From: a virus
DNA: 64,000 nucleotides
IMG/VR virus record: IMGVR_UViG_3300031951_000015
Span: 110,668-174,667 of that record
Reading direction: 5' to 3' (one strand)
Shown here: one piece after another, positions 25,028 to 34,400 of the stretch
Layout: each line of letters opens with the position of its first letter
Numbering within the stretch: position 1 is the stretch's first letter
The notes under the pieces: generated by a model
Database searches by the model: none
Seen by the model: only the letters and a program-made list of their open reading frames with translations
Told to the model about the DNA's origin: nothing
Program-made: the position numbers and the translations under genes

Positions 25028-25044
25028 ATTACAGATTATACTTT

Positions 25045-26022
25045 TTACTCATACGGATTTGCATAAGAAAATCTAGTATTAAATTTCGATGAATTCCAAG
25101 CATATGTTCCATTATATACTCCACGATCAGCAACCCCAACAGAAAAATTACTATTAATAGTTTGACCATAAGTATTGGTAGAATTTGCTCCCGATGTAGT
25201 AGTGGAAGCATCATTTCCTGTGCAGTTATAATTATTACAATTACTACCACCAGTATAATTACTACCATTCCAAGTTCCCAAGTGAACACAATAATAAGAA
25301 TCAGAAACTATTGCATCACTATTATCATAATGCATAGTAAATAAATCATTAGTTTGATCTCTAGCTCCTACATTTTGTATTGGATTTTGAGCGATTTTAG
25401 AACTGGCATTAACACTTCTAAAAACACAATTATAAAATCGACCCCTACTATTTGGAGCGTGAAATGCAGTCATATAATTAGTAGTTCTTGCAGTATCTCT
25501 AACTTTTTCTAATATAGCACCATAAATATCAGATCTAGTAGTAGAATCACCAGCACTGATGTGGTGATCACGACCAGCACCAGAATTTCTAGCTCTTAAG
25601 AGAGTTTGTCCTGGTGCAGCAATAACTCTAAAATAACTAGTACCATTATCAATGACACCAAGTTGACTAGTACTAGTATTCCAATCAATATAATGAAATC
25701 CTTTGATTACAATACATGAATTAGCAGCAAGTCCACTAGTGCCATCTACATTAAAAAGACTATAAAAAGTTCTTTTCGGTGCAGTAATAGAATTTCCAGA
25801 ATTAGCATCATTTCCAAATTCAGAATCAACATAAATCATAGTATACCCAGCACTAGCACTAGAACTAATCAAAGTTTGATATGCATTTGGAAAATCTGAA
25901 AGGGAAAGTGCTCCGGCGACAGGTGATGCAGCAGCAGCACTAGCCTTACCAAACCCAAAACCACCTACACCCCTTGTGATACCTGTAAAGACAGGTGATT
26001 CTTTTTTATGATGTTCAAACAT
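25045..26022 (-). CDS. Beta-helix-like tail tip protein replacing a glycine-rich adhesin (325 aa)
   Basis: The first 30 residues contain SPVFTGITRGVGGFGFGKA, closely resembling the tag of the glycine-rich adhesins (compare MAPIFTGRAFGFGRVD). The rest has no poly-glycine core. It reads as a solenoid: YVDSEFGNDANSGNSITAPK, IVIKGFHYIDWN and many Asn-rich turns (NCNNYNCTGND), as in pectate-lyase-like beta helices. It lies 13 bases behind a fibre gene, in the adhesin position. Probably an alternative receptor-binding or glycan-degrading tip. Confidence 0.65.
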   Translation of the reverse strand: MFEHHKKESPVFTGITRGVGGFGFGKASAAAASPVAGALSLSDFPNAYQTLISSSASAGYTMIYVDSEFGNDANSGNSITAPKRTFYSLFNVDGTSGLAANSCIVIKGFHYIDWNTSTSQLGVIDNGTSYFRVIAAPGQTLLRARNSGAGRDHHISAGDSTTRSDIYGAILEKVRDTARTTNYMTAFHAPNSRGRFYNCVFRSVNASSKIAQNPIQNVGARDQTNDLFTMHYDNSDAIVSDSYYCVHLGTWNGSNYTGGSNCNNYNCTGNDASTTTSGANSTNTYGQTINSNFSVGVADRGVYNGTYAWNSSKFNTRFSYANPYE

Positions 26023-26035
26023 TATTCAACCCTCC

Positions 26036-26992
26036 TTAAGGTCTTAAACCACCATATCTAAAACTACCATTGTTCGTGGCAAGAACATTATAGTTTCCAA
26101 TTGTTCCAGTGCCACTTCCATTATAATGAATTGCAAAACTTACAATATCAATATCATTTGCAGTCGATGAAATTGTTATTGTTGATGCAGTAGCAACTCT
26201 TGCCGAAGTTGAGAATCCAGCAACATTATAAGGAGTAAGTCTAATATTAGTTCCAATACCAGTAGAACCAGTAGTATTACCAGTTCCAGTTGCGTTTTGT
26301 GTGAAGATAATCGTGAAGGTTGTTAAAGAGTTTTTTGTTGCAGGAAAGTCTCTTAATGAAACAATACCAACCTGCCCATTTGCAAGGTTATGAGTAAATA
26401 CAGTTCCGTTCTGGGCATCACATTCTAATATAATATTTGTAGTCCCAGCAATAGCAACGGTTGATGCAGTACTTACAGTTTCTACTGCACCCTTAATATC
26501 AACGGCATTACTGAACGCAAATGCATCAGAGTTGCTATTCCAAGTAAAAGTCTTATCTCCATCAGAACCACCAAAGATTGTCAGTCCAGCACCATCTGCG
26601 GTTGTATTAGATGGAGTTGACGTAGTTCCAATACCAATGTTCTTATCTTCTACTACTAAATTAACAGTATCAATTGTTGTTGTGGTTCCATTAACAGACA
26701 GATTTCCGCCAACAGTTAGATCATTAAGAGTTAATGTGCTAGTTACATTAAGATTAGAAGCAGTAATAACACCAGCAGTCGCATTAAGATTTCCAGTTAC
26801 TGTTAGGTTACCAGTGTTAGTAAAGTTTCCACTATTAGTAATATTACCAGAGTTAGTCAGGTTACCAGCATTCGTAATGCCACCGGTACTTGTAACAGAA
26901 ACAATACCCGTCACCGCAAGAGTATTAGTTTCTGGAACCGTTACAACCGATCCAGTTCTTGATTTAATATTGTCTACTCTTAATGTTGACAT
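26036..26992 (-). CDS. Tail fibre protein, second C-terminal class (318 aa)
   Basis: MSTLRVDNIKSRTGSVVTVP is followed by a repeat block (NSGNITNSGNFTNTGNLTVTG) and LTLNDLTVGGNLSVNG. The distal region NLVVEDKNIGIGTT, DGAGLTIFGGSDGDKTFTW and TFTIIFTQNATGTGNTTG is homologous to the fibre at 6394. The end is NNGSFRYGGLRP. It is paired with the beta-helix tip gene. Confidence 0.73.
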   Translation of the reverse strand: MSTLRVDNIKSRTGSVVTVPETNTLAVTGIVSVTSTGGITNAGNLTNSGNITNSGNFTNTGNLTVTGNLNATAGVITASNLNVTSTLTLNDLTVGGNLSVNGTTTTIDTVNLVVEDKNIGIGTTSTPSNTTADGAGLTIFGGSDGDKTFTWNSNSDAFAFSNAVDIKGAVETVSTASTVAIAGTTNIILECDAQNGTVFTHNLANGQVGIVSLRDFPATKNSLTTFTIIFTQNATGTGNTTGSTGIGTNIRLTPYNVAGFSTSARVATASTITISSTANDIDIVSFAIHYNGSGTGTIGNYNVLATNNGSFRYGGLRP

Positions 26993-27009
26993 CTTGAACT
27001 TTCTTTTTA

Positions 27010-27018
27010 GTTATTTAG
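27010..27018 (-). promoter_or_regulatory. T4-type late promoter motif
   Basis: CTAAATAAC on the minus strand, 18 bases before the start at 26992. Confidence 0.55.
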
Positions 27019-27019
27019 A

Positions 27020-27220
27020 TTAGTTTTCTTCTATGATAAGGATGCACCCATCACCAATACTTAATATAGATCCCGTTTCAATATCAACTGTCGCATCTTC
27101 ATCGTGAAGTATAAAGGAAGTTTTATATGGAAATTCAATATCAATATTAGATTCTACCACATTTTTTTGTGTATTTCGAAAAGTATTATCAACAAAACCT
27201 AACTGAACTGGAATTGTCAT
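27020..27220 (-). CDS. Small cap protein, paralogue of the upstream gene product (66 aa)
   Basis: Residues 19-66 (NVVESNIDIEFPYKTSFIL and TVDIETGSILSIGDGCILI) align with the last 50 residues of the 147-residue protein encoded immediately upstream. The two genes overlap by four bases (ATGA), so this is a tandem duplication of a beta cap domain. Probably a virion component. Confidence 0.65.
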   Translation of the reverse strand: MTIPVQLGFVDNTFRNTQKNVVESNIDIEFPYKTSFILHDEDATVDIETGSILSIGDGCILIIEEN

Positions 27221-27660
27221 ACATCCACAATACTGAAGAATACTCCACTTCCAACACTTAATGTTGAACCTGATTCAATATCAACAGTTACATCTGGATC
27301 AGCATAAATCAAGGCAGTCTTGTTTGGTAGTTCAAGATCAATGTTAGAGTCTATCACATTCTTATAAGCAAATACTGTGGAATCATAAACAACTGACGCT
27401 CCACCACCACCACCAGAAATACTAATATCAACTCTGTTATTGTGAACAGTAATTGTATTTCCGGTTCCAATAAAGTTTAGCGCAGTTATAATGCCACTAT
27501 GAATTGCAGTACCACCAGAGTAAATACCAATCGCCTGAATACCACCAGTTGCAGTTACAACACCAGAAAAAGTTGCTTGAGTGCCATCTATCTGCCCATC
27601 AAAATTTAATGGACTATCAAGACCTTTTCCATCAACCTTTGTAAGTCTTTCTAATGCCAT
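27217..27660 (-). CDS. Small fibre protein with duplicated cap domain (147 aa)
   Basis: MALERLTKVDGKGLDSPLNF is followed by VVTATGGIQAIGIYSGG, a TITVHNNRVDISISGGGGG linker, and a C-terminal cap (NVIDSNIDLELPNKTALIY, TVDIESGSTLSVGSGVFFS). The cap is duplicated as the separate 66-residue gene downstream. The N-terminal MAL.R.TKV start resembles that of the 119-residue gene upstream (MALTKITQGVIKPG). Confidence 0.65.
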   Translation of the reverse strand: MALERLTKVDGKGLDSPLNFDGQIDGTQATFSGVVTATGGIQAIGIYSGGTAIHSGIITALNFIGTGNTITVHNNRVDISISGGGGGASVVYDSTVFAYKNVIDSNIDLELPNKTALIYADPDVTVDIESGSTLSVGSGVFFSIVDV

Positions 27661-27668
27661 AATGCCTC

Positions 27669-28028
27669 CTAGAATAGACCAAGAACATTAGTTTTAACTG
27701 TGGTTCCAGCAGAAATATGTATTGTAGAACCTGCGGAAATTGTGATATTTTTTGCTCTCACAAAAGCAACATTTCCTTGTGCATCAGTTGCAGTTATAGT
27801 CTTTATACCACAACTTGCCCCACCAAGAGTGAGAGTTATTGGTGTTGCAAAAACCTGATTTAATCCACAGTCTTGTCCAACAGCATCAGCAAATCCACTT
27901 ACACCAGTTAAACTAGATCCATCGCCACTGAAAGATGTGGCGGTTATAATACCTGTGGAATTAATATTATTGACTTGATAATCTTCACCTGGTTTAATTA
28001 CACCTTGTGTAATTTTAGTGAGTGCCAT
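27669..28028 (-). CDS. Small fibre protein (119 aa)
   Basis: MALTKITQGVIKPGEDYQVN is followed by GIITATSFSGDGSSLTGVSG and a C-terminal beta cap (ITISAGSTIHISAGTTVKTN). The same order of start, TATSF module and cap recurs in neighbouring small genes. Likely virion component. Confidence 0.62.
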   Translation of the reverse strand: MALTKITQGVIKPGEDYQVNNINSTGIITATSFSGDGSSLTGVSGFADAVGQDCGLNQVFATPITLTLGGASCGIKTITATDAQGNVAFVRAKNITISAGSTIHISAGTTVKTNVLGLF

Positions 28029-28029
28029 A

Positions 28030-28356
28030 TCAGGTCATCTCCAAAATAGTCAGAGCAACATCAAGACTATTATTTGTATCGCTAATAACCGTTAAGGTAT
28101 CCGTAGCTTCTAATACTACTTTATTTCCTTGCATAAACTCCAAAGAAGATCCTTGTGGAATCGGAACATTTTTAAGAAGTTTAATACTTTCTTGACTGAC
28201 TCTGCTGACTCCTACGCCAACATTAATGCCAGACCCAGATACATTAGCAAGCGTGATTCCGATTACTGTCGTGGTAGTCGCCGCAGGAACAGTATAAACC
28301 GAAACCGTAGTGACTCCTACGTTTGCCTTCGTTTTGAGTTTAAAAGTATTAGCCAT
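28030..28356 (-). CDS. Small structural protein (108 aa)
   Basis: MANTFKLKTKANVGVTTVSV followed by VYTVPAATTTTVIGITLANV, KLLKNVPIPQGSSLEFMQG and NKVVLEATDTLTVISD. The same pattern (TVGIYTAP, VKDLPIPANDSS, LILESGDSIQI) is present in the 109-residue protein at 36193, so they are paralogues. The beta-sandwich pattern is common in cyanophage virion proteins of unknown position. Confidence 0.65.
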   Translation of the reverse strand: MANTFKLKTKANVGVTTVSVYTVPAATTTTVIGITLANVSGSGINVGVGVSRVSQESIKLLKNVPIPQGSSLEFMQGNKVVLEATDTLTVISDTNNSLDVALTILEMT

Positions 28357-28361
28357 TTATA

Positions 28362-28994
28362 TCATCCGAATGCAATTGAGAGTCTAACTGCTTCATCGAG
28401 AATGTTGTTTCCACCAACTCTGATCGCTGTTGAACTATTTATATCTCCATTCACATCCAGTTTATACGCTGGTGCAGCACTTCCGATCCCCACAGAACCA
28501 GTTTGAGTATCATATACAAATCTATCAGTTTGAGTAGAAACTCCAATAATTGAAGTGCTTGCTCCACCAACAAAAGCAATATCCTGAATTCGTGGAGTAA
28601 ATACTGTTGATATACTTAAAGATCCACCACCAGAAGCAGAAGCAGCGGCAATTGCAGTAAAGTCAACAACAATTGTAGATCCATAACCAGTAATACTGAT
28701 TCCAGTTCCTACAAAATTAATATCAGTAAATCCAACACCAATTCTATTGGTAACAATTCCAGACTGTGGATTTACTTGATCAGATCCTACACCAACACCA
28801 GCAACAAATAACTGACCATTTTTATAAAGGTCACGTGTGAAGTTTATGTCACCATAAACGTCAAGTTTATATTGGGGATTGGTTGTTCCAATACCAACAT
28901 AGGGAGTCGCAGTTGTAGCAATTCCAATATTTCTGCTGGAATCATCTACACTTATAAATGAACCTAGTTGCGATAACTCCCTATTATTTGCCAT
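28362..28994 (-). CDS. Tail fibre protein with duplicated GIG/YKLDVNGDIN motif (210 aa)
   Basis: The motif YVGIGTTNPQYKLDVYGDIN near residue 35 recurs near residue 175 as VGIGSAAPAYKLDVNGDIN, an element widespread in tail fibres. Between them are GVGFTDINFVGTGISITGYG and a GGGSLSISTVFTPRI stretch. The end is GGNNILDEAVRLSIAFG. A fibre shaft role is inferred. Confidence 0.68.
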   Translation of the reverse strand: MANNRELSQLGSFISVDDSSRNIGIATTATPYVGIGTTNPQYKLDVYGDINFTRDLYKNGQLFVAGVGVGSDQVNPQSGIVTNRIGVGFTDINFVGTGISITGYGSTIVVDFTAIAAASASGGGSLSISTVFTPRIQDIAFVGGASTSIIGVSTQTDRFVYDTQTGSVGIGSAAPAYKLDVNGDINSSTAIRVGGNNILDEAVRLSIAFG

Positions 28995-29031
28995 CTTATA
29001 AGATTTCTCTTGTAGTTAGTCTTTATCTATA

Positions 29032-29040
29032 ATATTTATC
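29032..29040 (-). promoter_or_regulatory. T4-type late promoter motif
   Basis: GATAAATAT on the minus strand, 38 bases before the start at 28994. Confidence 0.55.
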
Positions 29041-29064
29041 CTCACAAATTTCAGGCGAACAGTA

Positions 29065-29829
29065 TTATTCCAAATAAGTAACCTTTACCACAATTAACCC
29101 AGGTGATCCTGGACCACCAGGAGCACCACCAGAAGTATTACCATCATATTCTGCACCACCGCCACCGCCGCCACCACCAGCGCCATATCCAGTACCACCA
29201 GCACCACCTGTTCCACCATAACGAAATGCATTTCCACCAGCACTTGTAACTGTATATCCTGTTCCACCAGTTGTTCCAGATGTAGTTGGGATTGATGGTA
29301 AATTTTGTGCGGGTAAAGATCCATTTGATGAAAAATAAACTCCACCTGCTCCACCAATACCACCCTTTCCAGCAAATCCATCTCCTGGTGGAGATCCATC
29401 AGTACCTTTTGGATATGCAGTAATTGTGTAATCACTAAAAACATCTCTGACTGGTTGTGGAATTGTTAATAGAGTTCCACTTGGTCCAGGATTAGGTCCA
29501 GAAATTGGTGTTGGATAATTTGATCCCACGGATATAGGAACTGGACTAGATCCTGTTTGATTCAATAAAACGCTAACAAATCCACTCGATCCACCAGCAC
29601 CACCTTGTCCACCATTTGATGAGTATGATATTCCAGGTTGTCCTGCACTACCTCCACTACCAGCAGTAATACTAAAATAATCGACACTTTGCACCTGTGG
29701 AATAGATGCCAAGTCAAGAGTTCCTGGTGAAGTAAATTGAAAATATTTCTTTAACAGTCTACGTTGTGTTCTCTTTACAGGTTTTCCAATTCCTCTATTG
29801 AATCCAACTCTTGAAAATATTGGAGACAT
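29065..29829 (-). CDS. Short glycine-rich adhesin-like protein (254 aa)
   Basis: The tag MSPIFSRVGFNRGIGKPVKR is followed by a basic stretch (TQRRLLKKYFQF) and VDYFSITAGSGGSAGQPG, where a smaller glycine-rich core begins. The end is GSPGLIVVKVTYLE. It is the most divergent single-module member. It starts two bases after the fibre at 29832. Confidence 0.68.
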   Translation of the reverse strand: MSPIFSRVGFNRGIGKPVKRTQRRLLKKYFQFTSPGTLDLASIPQVQSVDYFSITAGSGGSAGQPGISYSSNGGQGGAGGSSGFVSVLLNQTGSSPVPISVGSNYPTPISGPNPGPSGTLLTIPQPVRDVFSDYTITAYPKGTDGSPPGDGFAGKGGIGGAGGVYFSSNGSLPAQNLPSIPTTSGTTGGTGYTVTSAGGNAFRYGGTGGAGGTGYGAGGGGGGGGAEYDGNTSGGAPGGPGSPGLIVVKVTYLE

Positions 29830-29831
29830 AA

Positions 29832-31400
29832 TTAACGATAACCTCCATTGACAACACCAAGAATATCATAGTTTGCAGTGCTGCTGGCAGATCCAATAGT
29901 GTTAATGCCGGTAAAACTATAAATGTCGTAACCACTTGTTGTCGTTACACCAGAAATAGATTCTAATAGAGATCCACCAAACCATTTAATTGTTTTTGAT
30001 ACACCGTTCAGTGTTATTGCAGTACAACTTCTTGCAACTCCAGTTTGATTTACAAAAACACTAAACGTAATAACGTGATTATCAAAATCAGAAGTTGTAG
30101 GAATACCTGTGACTGCTAATGTAATATTGCCAGTTGGATTGGTTGCAAATCCAATATTAGCGCCATTTGAATTATAAACTAAACTTACAGTGTTTCCATC
30201 TGCTCTTGTAAGTTTTTCGGCAACATTTACAAATCTCAATTCATTTGGAATGATTAATGAAGATCCACTAACTTCTAATACATGACCCATCAAGGAATGC
30301 ACTGTGCATTGATAATACAAAGAACTTGGTGTCGCTTCTGTTACAAATATTTCAGTGTATGCTCCTATACTTCCAGCAGTTCCGTTTGTAGTTACATTAG
30401 TTGAGTATAATGTATTTCTATTTGCATCCAAGTAAAATCTAAATGGGTGTCCAGAGTTTGAAGAGTCTGATTGATCAAAACGATAAGTTTTACCTGGAAG
30501 TAGTGTTAAAAATGGTGACTCTATACCATTCAAATAATATCCATTACCAGATCCACTTCCATAATAACGATGATTTGTTGTCTTCGAAGCAACCGTGACA
30601 GTATAAGTTAAAGTGGTTGAACTTGCCGCTCCAACCAAAGATTTATATCCTGATAGTTGTTCTGCTGTCGCAATGCCACTTACATTAATACTAGTGGATT
30701 GTATTTGAGTTAGTGTTGAAACACCAGAAGTTACAACCAATCCACCCGAATCAATTCTTACACCAGTTCTAGCAGTTACAAGTCCAATAGAATCAATATT
30801 TGTTACATCTTCATATGTCAATGTTCCAGCAATACTTACATTGCCACTGAAAGAAGCACTAGTAGCAGTTAAAAATCCAGAAACATTTAAATTATTTGTA
30901 GAAGTATCCCCTGTGATAGAAACCCCAGAACTAGTGGTTTCAATCTTTTTAGAATTATCATAATAAAGTTCTACTGATCCCCCACCTAGGAATCTTGCAA
31001 AAGTGTCATTTGTTGAGTGTTGTTTGAAATCAATATCAGATCCAGATACAATAAGAGATCCCGATCCAGTATCCTCAATATATGAGTTTGATCCATTATT
31101 ATAAATTCTTAAATCATTATTGTCGCCAATATTTAAATTATATCCGTTTCTAACTTGAACTGCACCATCAAATGTAGAAACACCAGTTACTCTTAAACTA
31201 GTTGCAGATACTGCTCCACCAACAACTGATGAAGATACACCACTAACATTAGCATATGTAGCAATTCCAGATGATGCAACAATCCCTGTTAGTTGACTTC
31301 CACTACCTACAAAAGAAGTTGCAGTTACAATTCCACCACTTATTGTGACGCCAGTTCCTACTTCGAGTCCATTTTTGACTCTAAAATTCTGATTAGCCAA
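29832..31400 (-). CDS. Tail fibre with cupredoxin-like domain (522 aa)
   Basis: The first half has long-fibre repeats (VVTSGVSTLTQIQSTSINVS, RIYNNGSNSYIEDTGSGSLI). Residues about 260-380 form an inserted domain with LNGIESPFLTLLPGKTYRFD, NSGHPFRFYLDANRN and LYYQCTVHSLMGHVLEV. The spacing of His and C-x2-H-x2-M resembles a type 1 copper (plastocyanin-like) site. The C-terminal 130 residues are the GGYR class fibre domain. The only in-frame start is TTG at 31400 with AGGGG upstream. Paired with the glycine-rich gene behind it. Confidence 0.72.
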   Translation of the reverse strand: MANQNFRVKNGLEVGTGVTISGGIVTATSFVGSGSQLTGIVASSGIATYANVSGVSSSVVGGAVSATSLRVTGVSTFDGAVQVRNGYNLNIGDNNDLRIYNNGSNSYIEDTGSGSLIVSGSDIDFKQHSTNDTFARFLGGGSVELYYDNSKKIETTSSGVSITGDTSTNNLNVSGFLTATSASFSGNVSIAGTLTYEDVTNIDSIGLVTARTGVRIDSGGLVVTSGVSTLTQIQSTSINVSGIATAEQLSGYKSLVGAASSTTLTYTVTVASKTTNHRYYGSGSGNGYYLNGIESPFLTLLPGKTYRFDQSDSSNSGHPFRFYLDANRNTLYSTNVTTNGTAGSIGAYTEIFVTEATPSSLYYQCTVHSLMGHVLEVSGSSLIIPNELRFVNVAEKLTRADGNTVSLVYNSNGANIGFATNPTGNITLAVTGIPTTSDFDNHVITFSVFVNQTGVARSCTAITLNGVSKTIKWFGGSLLESISGVTTTSGYDIYSFTGINTIGSASSTANYDILGVVNGGYR

Positions 31401-31425
31401 GGTTCACTATCCCCTTAGTTTTTAG

Positions 31426-31434
31426 ATATTTATC
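31426..31434 (-). promoter_or_regulatory. T4-type late promoter motif
   Basis: GATAAATAT on the minus strand, 25 bases before the TTG start at 31400, overlapping the TGA stop of the giant fibre gene. Confidence 0.6.
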
Positions 31435-34400
31435 AGACCTTAATTGCCGTGAACTTAATCTTATAGTTTGTTGCAATTGCTGCTGATGGAGTTACAAGTA
31501 AACGAATGTTTCCACCAGAGATGTCAACATCAAATGTTCCAAGTGAATCTATTGTAAAGACTGTTCCATACTCAGTGTTATATGCAATCAGACCGTCATG
31601 AATAACAAGTAACTTTGTTAGATGATATTTTAATCCTTGTGTTGCCTGAATAGTGTATTCAACTGAACGATATGTTGAAGATGATAGCGTATGAATTGCA
31701 GTCTGAGATGTTGTTGATGTTGTTGCAGTTACCGTGTAATCATTAACCCAATTAGAACCATTATATGTAAGATTTTCACCTGCCGCTGGTGGAAGATTTA
31801 AAGCAACATCAGAAAGTTCATCTAGGACTGATGCGCCACCACCACCACCGCCACCACCAACACTAGTCGTATTGTAAGAAACAAACTCAACAATATCATT
31901 AACAAAAGCAGGAGAACTCAGAGTAATTGTAGTTCCGTTTGTTGCAGTATACTCACTTGAAGTTAACTTAACACCATTAACAAATACATCAAGGAAGTTT
32001 ACATTATAAGCAAAACTAAATGATGTTTGACCATCTGTTGCAACATTGGTTTGGGTGGTTCTTAAAGTTGGGAATGTTGCCCAAGTAACACCAACACCAG
32101 TTGATTGTAAATATTGACCAGAGAATCCTGTTGTAGTTCCTGTGCTTATCGCACCAGTGAATGTAGAAACACCAGAAACACTTAATTGTGTAGGAGCAAA
32201 ATTAGTTCCACTTAAAGTATTTGTGGATGAGTTATAAACTAAATCGGAGTTCGTTGCCGATTGAGTCATTGTGCCAGTTGTCTGGCTGGTTAATACTAAT
32301 CTCTGAGTTCCAGATGCGGCATTTAATGTAGATCCAGTGTTAGCAAGATTTGAACCATCACCATAGAATGCAGTTGCACTTATGATACCAGTTGCTGGAT
32401 ATGCGGTAATTGCAGATCCAATATTGACAATATTATTAAATGTTGAAACACCAGTTACATTTAATGTAGTTGCACTAGCAACTCCAAGAGAACTTGTACC
32501 AGTAACAGTGATGTTGCGAACTGTTGCTTCATCAAATACAAGATCATTTTGAATGTATAGGTTTCCACCGACATAAAGATCACTACTAAATGTACCTACA
32601 CCAATAAATGTTGAAAGACCAGAAACACTAAGTTGATTGGAGAATAGTGATGTAGAAGTTGTAACTCCTAATGTGGTAATTCCAGTATTAACTACTAGAG
32701 AATCAAATGTAGGAGTATCTGATAAGCGAACAGTTGCAATACCATTTGGTTGTGGGTCTGCTGTCGCAATAATATTACTTCCTACAAAATCAAGAGTTGT
32801 AATACTTCCAGCAGTTCCTACAACAGATCCTTCATCTTTAACAATAAATCCGTTTAGGATATTATTAACAGAGAAGATACCTGGAACTTCTGCCCAAGTC
32901 CAACCACCTGCACCATCCGCCTTTGCAAGATATTCAGATCCACCAAAGTCAGTTCCATCAGGAGTCAGTTTTGGAGCATGAAGAGTTGCTAATGTCGAAA
33001 CACCAGAAACACTTAACTGGTTTCCAAAAATGGTTGAATTACTTGTAGTAATTCCAATGAATGTCGAAACACCAGAAACACTCAGTTGATTTGTGAAGAG
33101 TGTTTGTGTTGTAGTGGCACCAGATCCGAGTGTTGTAATTCCACTGATAATAACATCACCAATGACCTGCAATTTAGCAGTTGGATTTGTTGAACCAATA
33201 CCAAGATTGCCACTGGAAGGAACGTATCCAACCTCCGTATCAGCAATACCAATTGAAGTAACACCAATATTATTTGCAAAAGTTGGATAAACTGGTGATG
33301 CAGATAAGACCTGATTAACAACATTAAATGCATTAACACCAAAAAGGTTCGAACCATCTCCATAATATTTGATGGTTGTAACACCAGGATTTGATGATGT
33401 AATAATTCCAGATGAAATTGTTACTCCATCAATAGTTCCAATACCACTAATATTAATTTGTGGTGCTTGAATGGTATCATAAACTGTTATGCCATATCCA
33501 GTTGTTTCAAGACGCTTAACATTATTGTGATATAATTCAACAGCACCATTGTTTATAAAGCGTGCTTGATATTCACCCTGGGCAACATTATATACGTCAA
33601 CACCTACACCATCAGATGCAAGAACAAGACTTCCAACACCAGTTTCTCTTAGATAACTATTGGATCCATCGTGGAAAATTTGTAAGTCATTACCATCACC
33701 AAAATTAAGAACATCAGTATCACCAAAGTATGCATTTCCTCTAAATGTTGCTACACCAGCAATTTCTATATTTTTGGTATAGAGTTGTCCAGTAGTTGTG
33801 AATCCAAGAGTTGTAGTGTCAGTTACCGTTGCATTACGGGCAGTAAACTCATCAAAGAATAGATCATCTTTAATATAGAGATCACCACCAACATAAAGAT
33901 CTCCACCAGTAGTCGTAATACCACCAGCGGAAGAGAGAGTTGTGAGACCAGTTACATTCAGATCATTTGGAATGAGAACTGTTGGGGTGGATGTTGTAGT
34001 GAAGTTAATCGCTTGATATCCTTGCCCATTATTAATACTTGAAGCACCAATGGTTCCTTGGAATGCTACATTTCCAGATCCATTGTAAATGTAGAATGAG
34101 TTAGTTCCATCTGCTGCCTGAATAAAACCACTGCTAGGTCTAAAAGTATTTGCAGTGATAATACCAGTTGCATTTACGCTGATTGCTGATACAACACCAA
34201 CAGTTGTCAGTCCAGCGACATTCAGATTTCCAGTAATTGTTGCATTGCGAGCAGTAAACTCATCAAATACTAAGTCATCTTTTACATATAAGTCCCCACC
34301 AACATAAAGGTCTCCACCAGTTGTTGTGATACCACCAAGAGATGCAAGAGTTGAAACACCAGTTACATTCAGTTGCTGAGATTGTAAAGTTCCAAAGATA

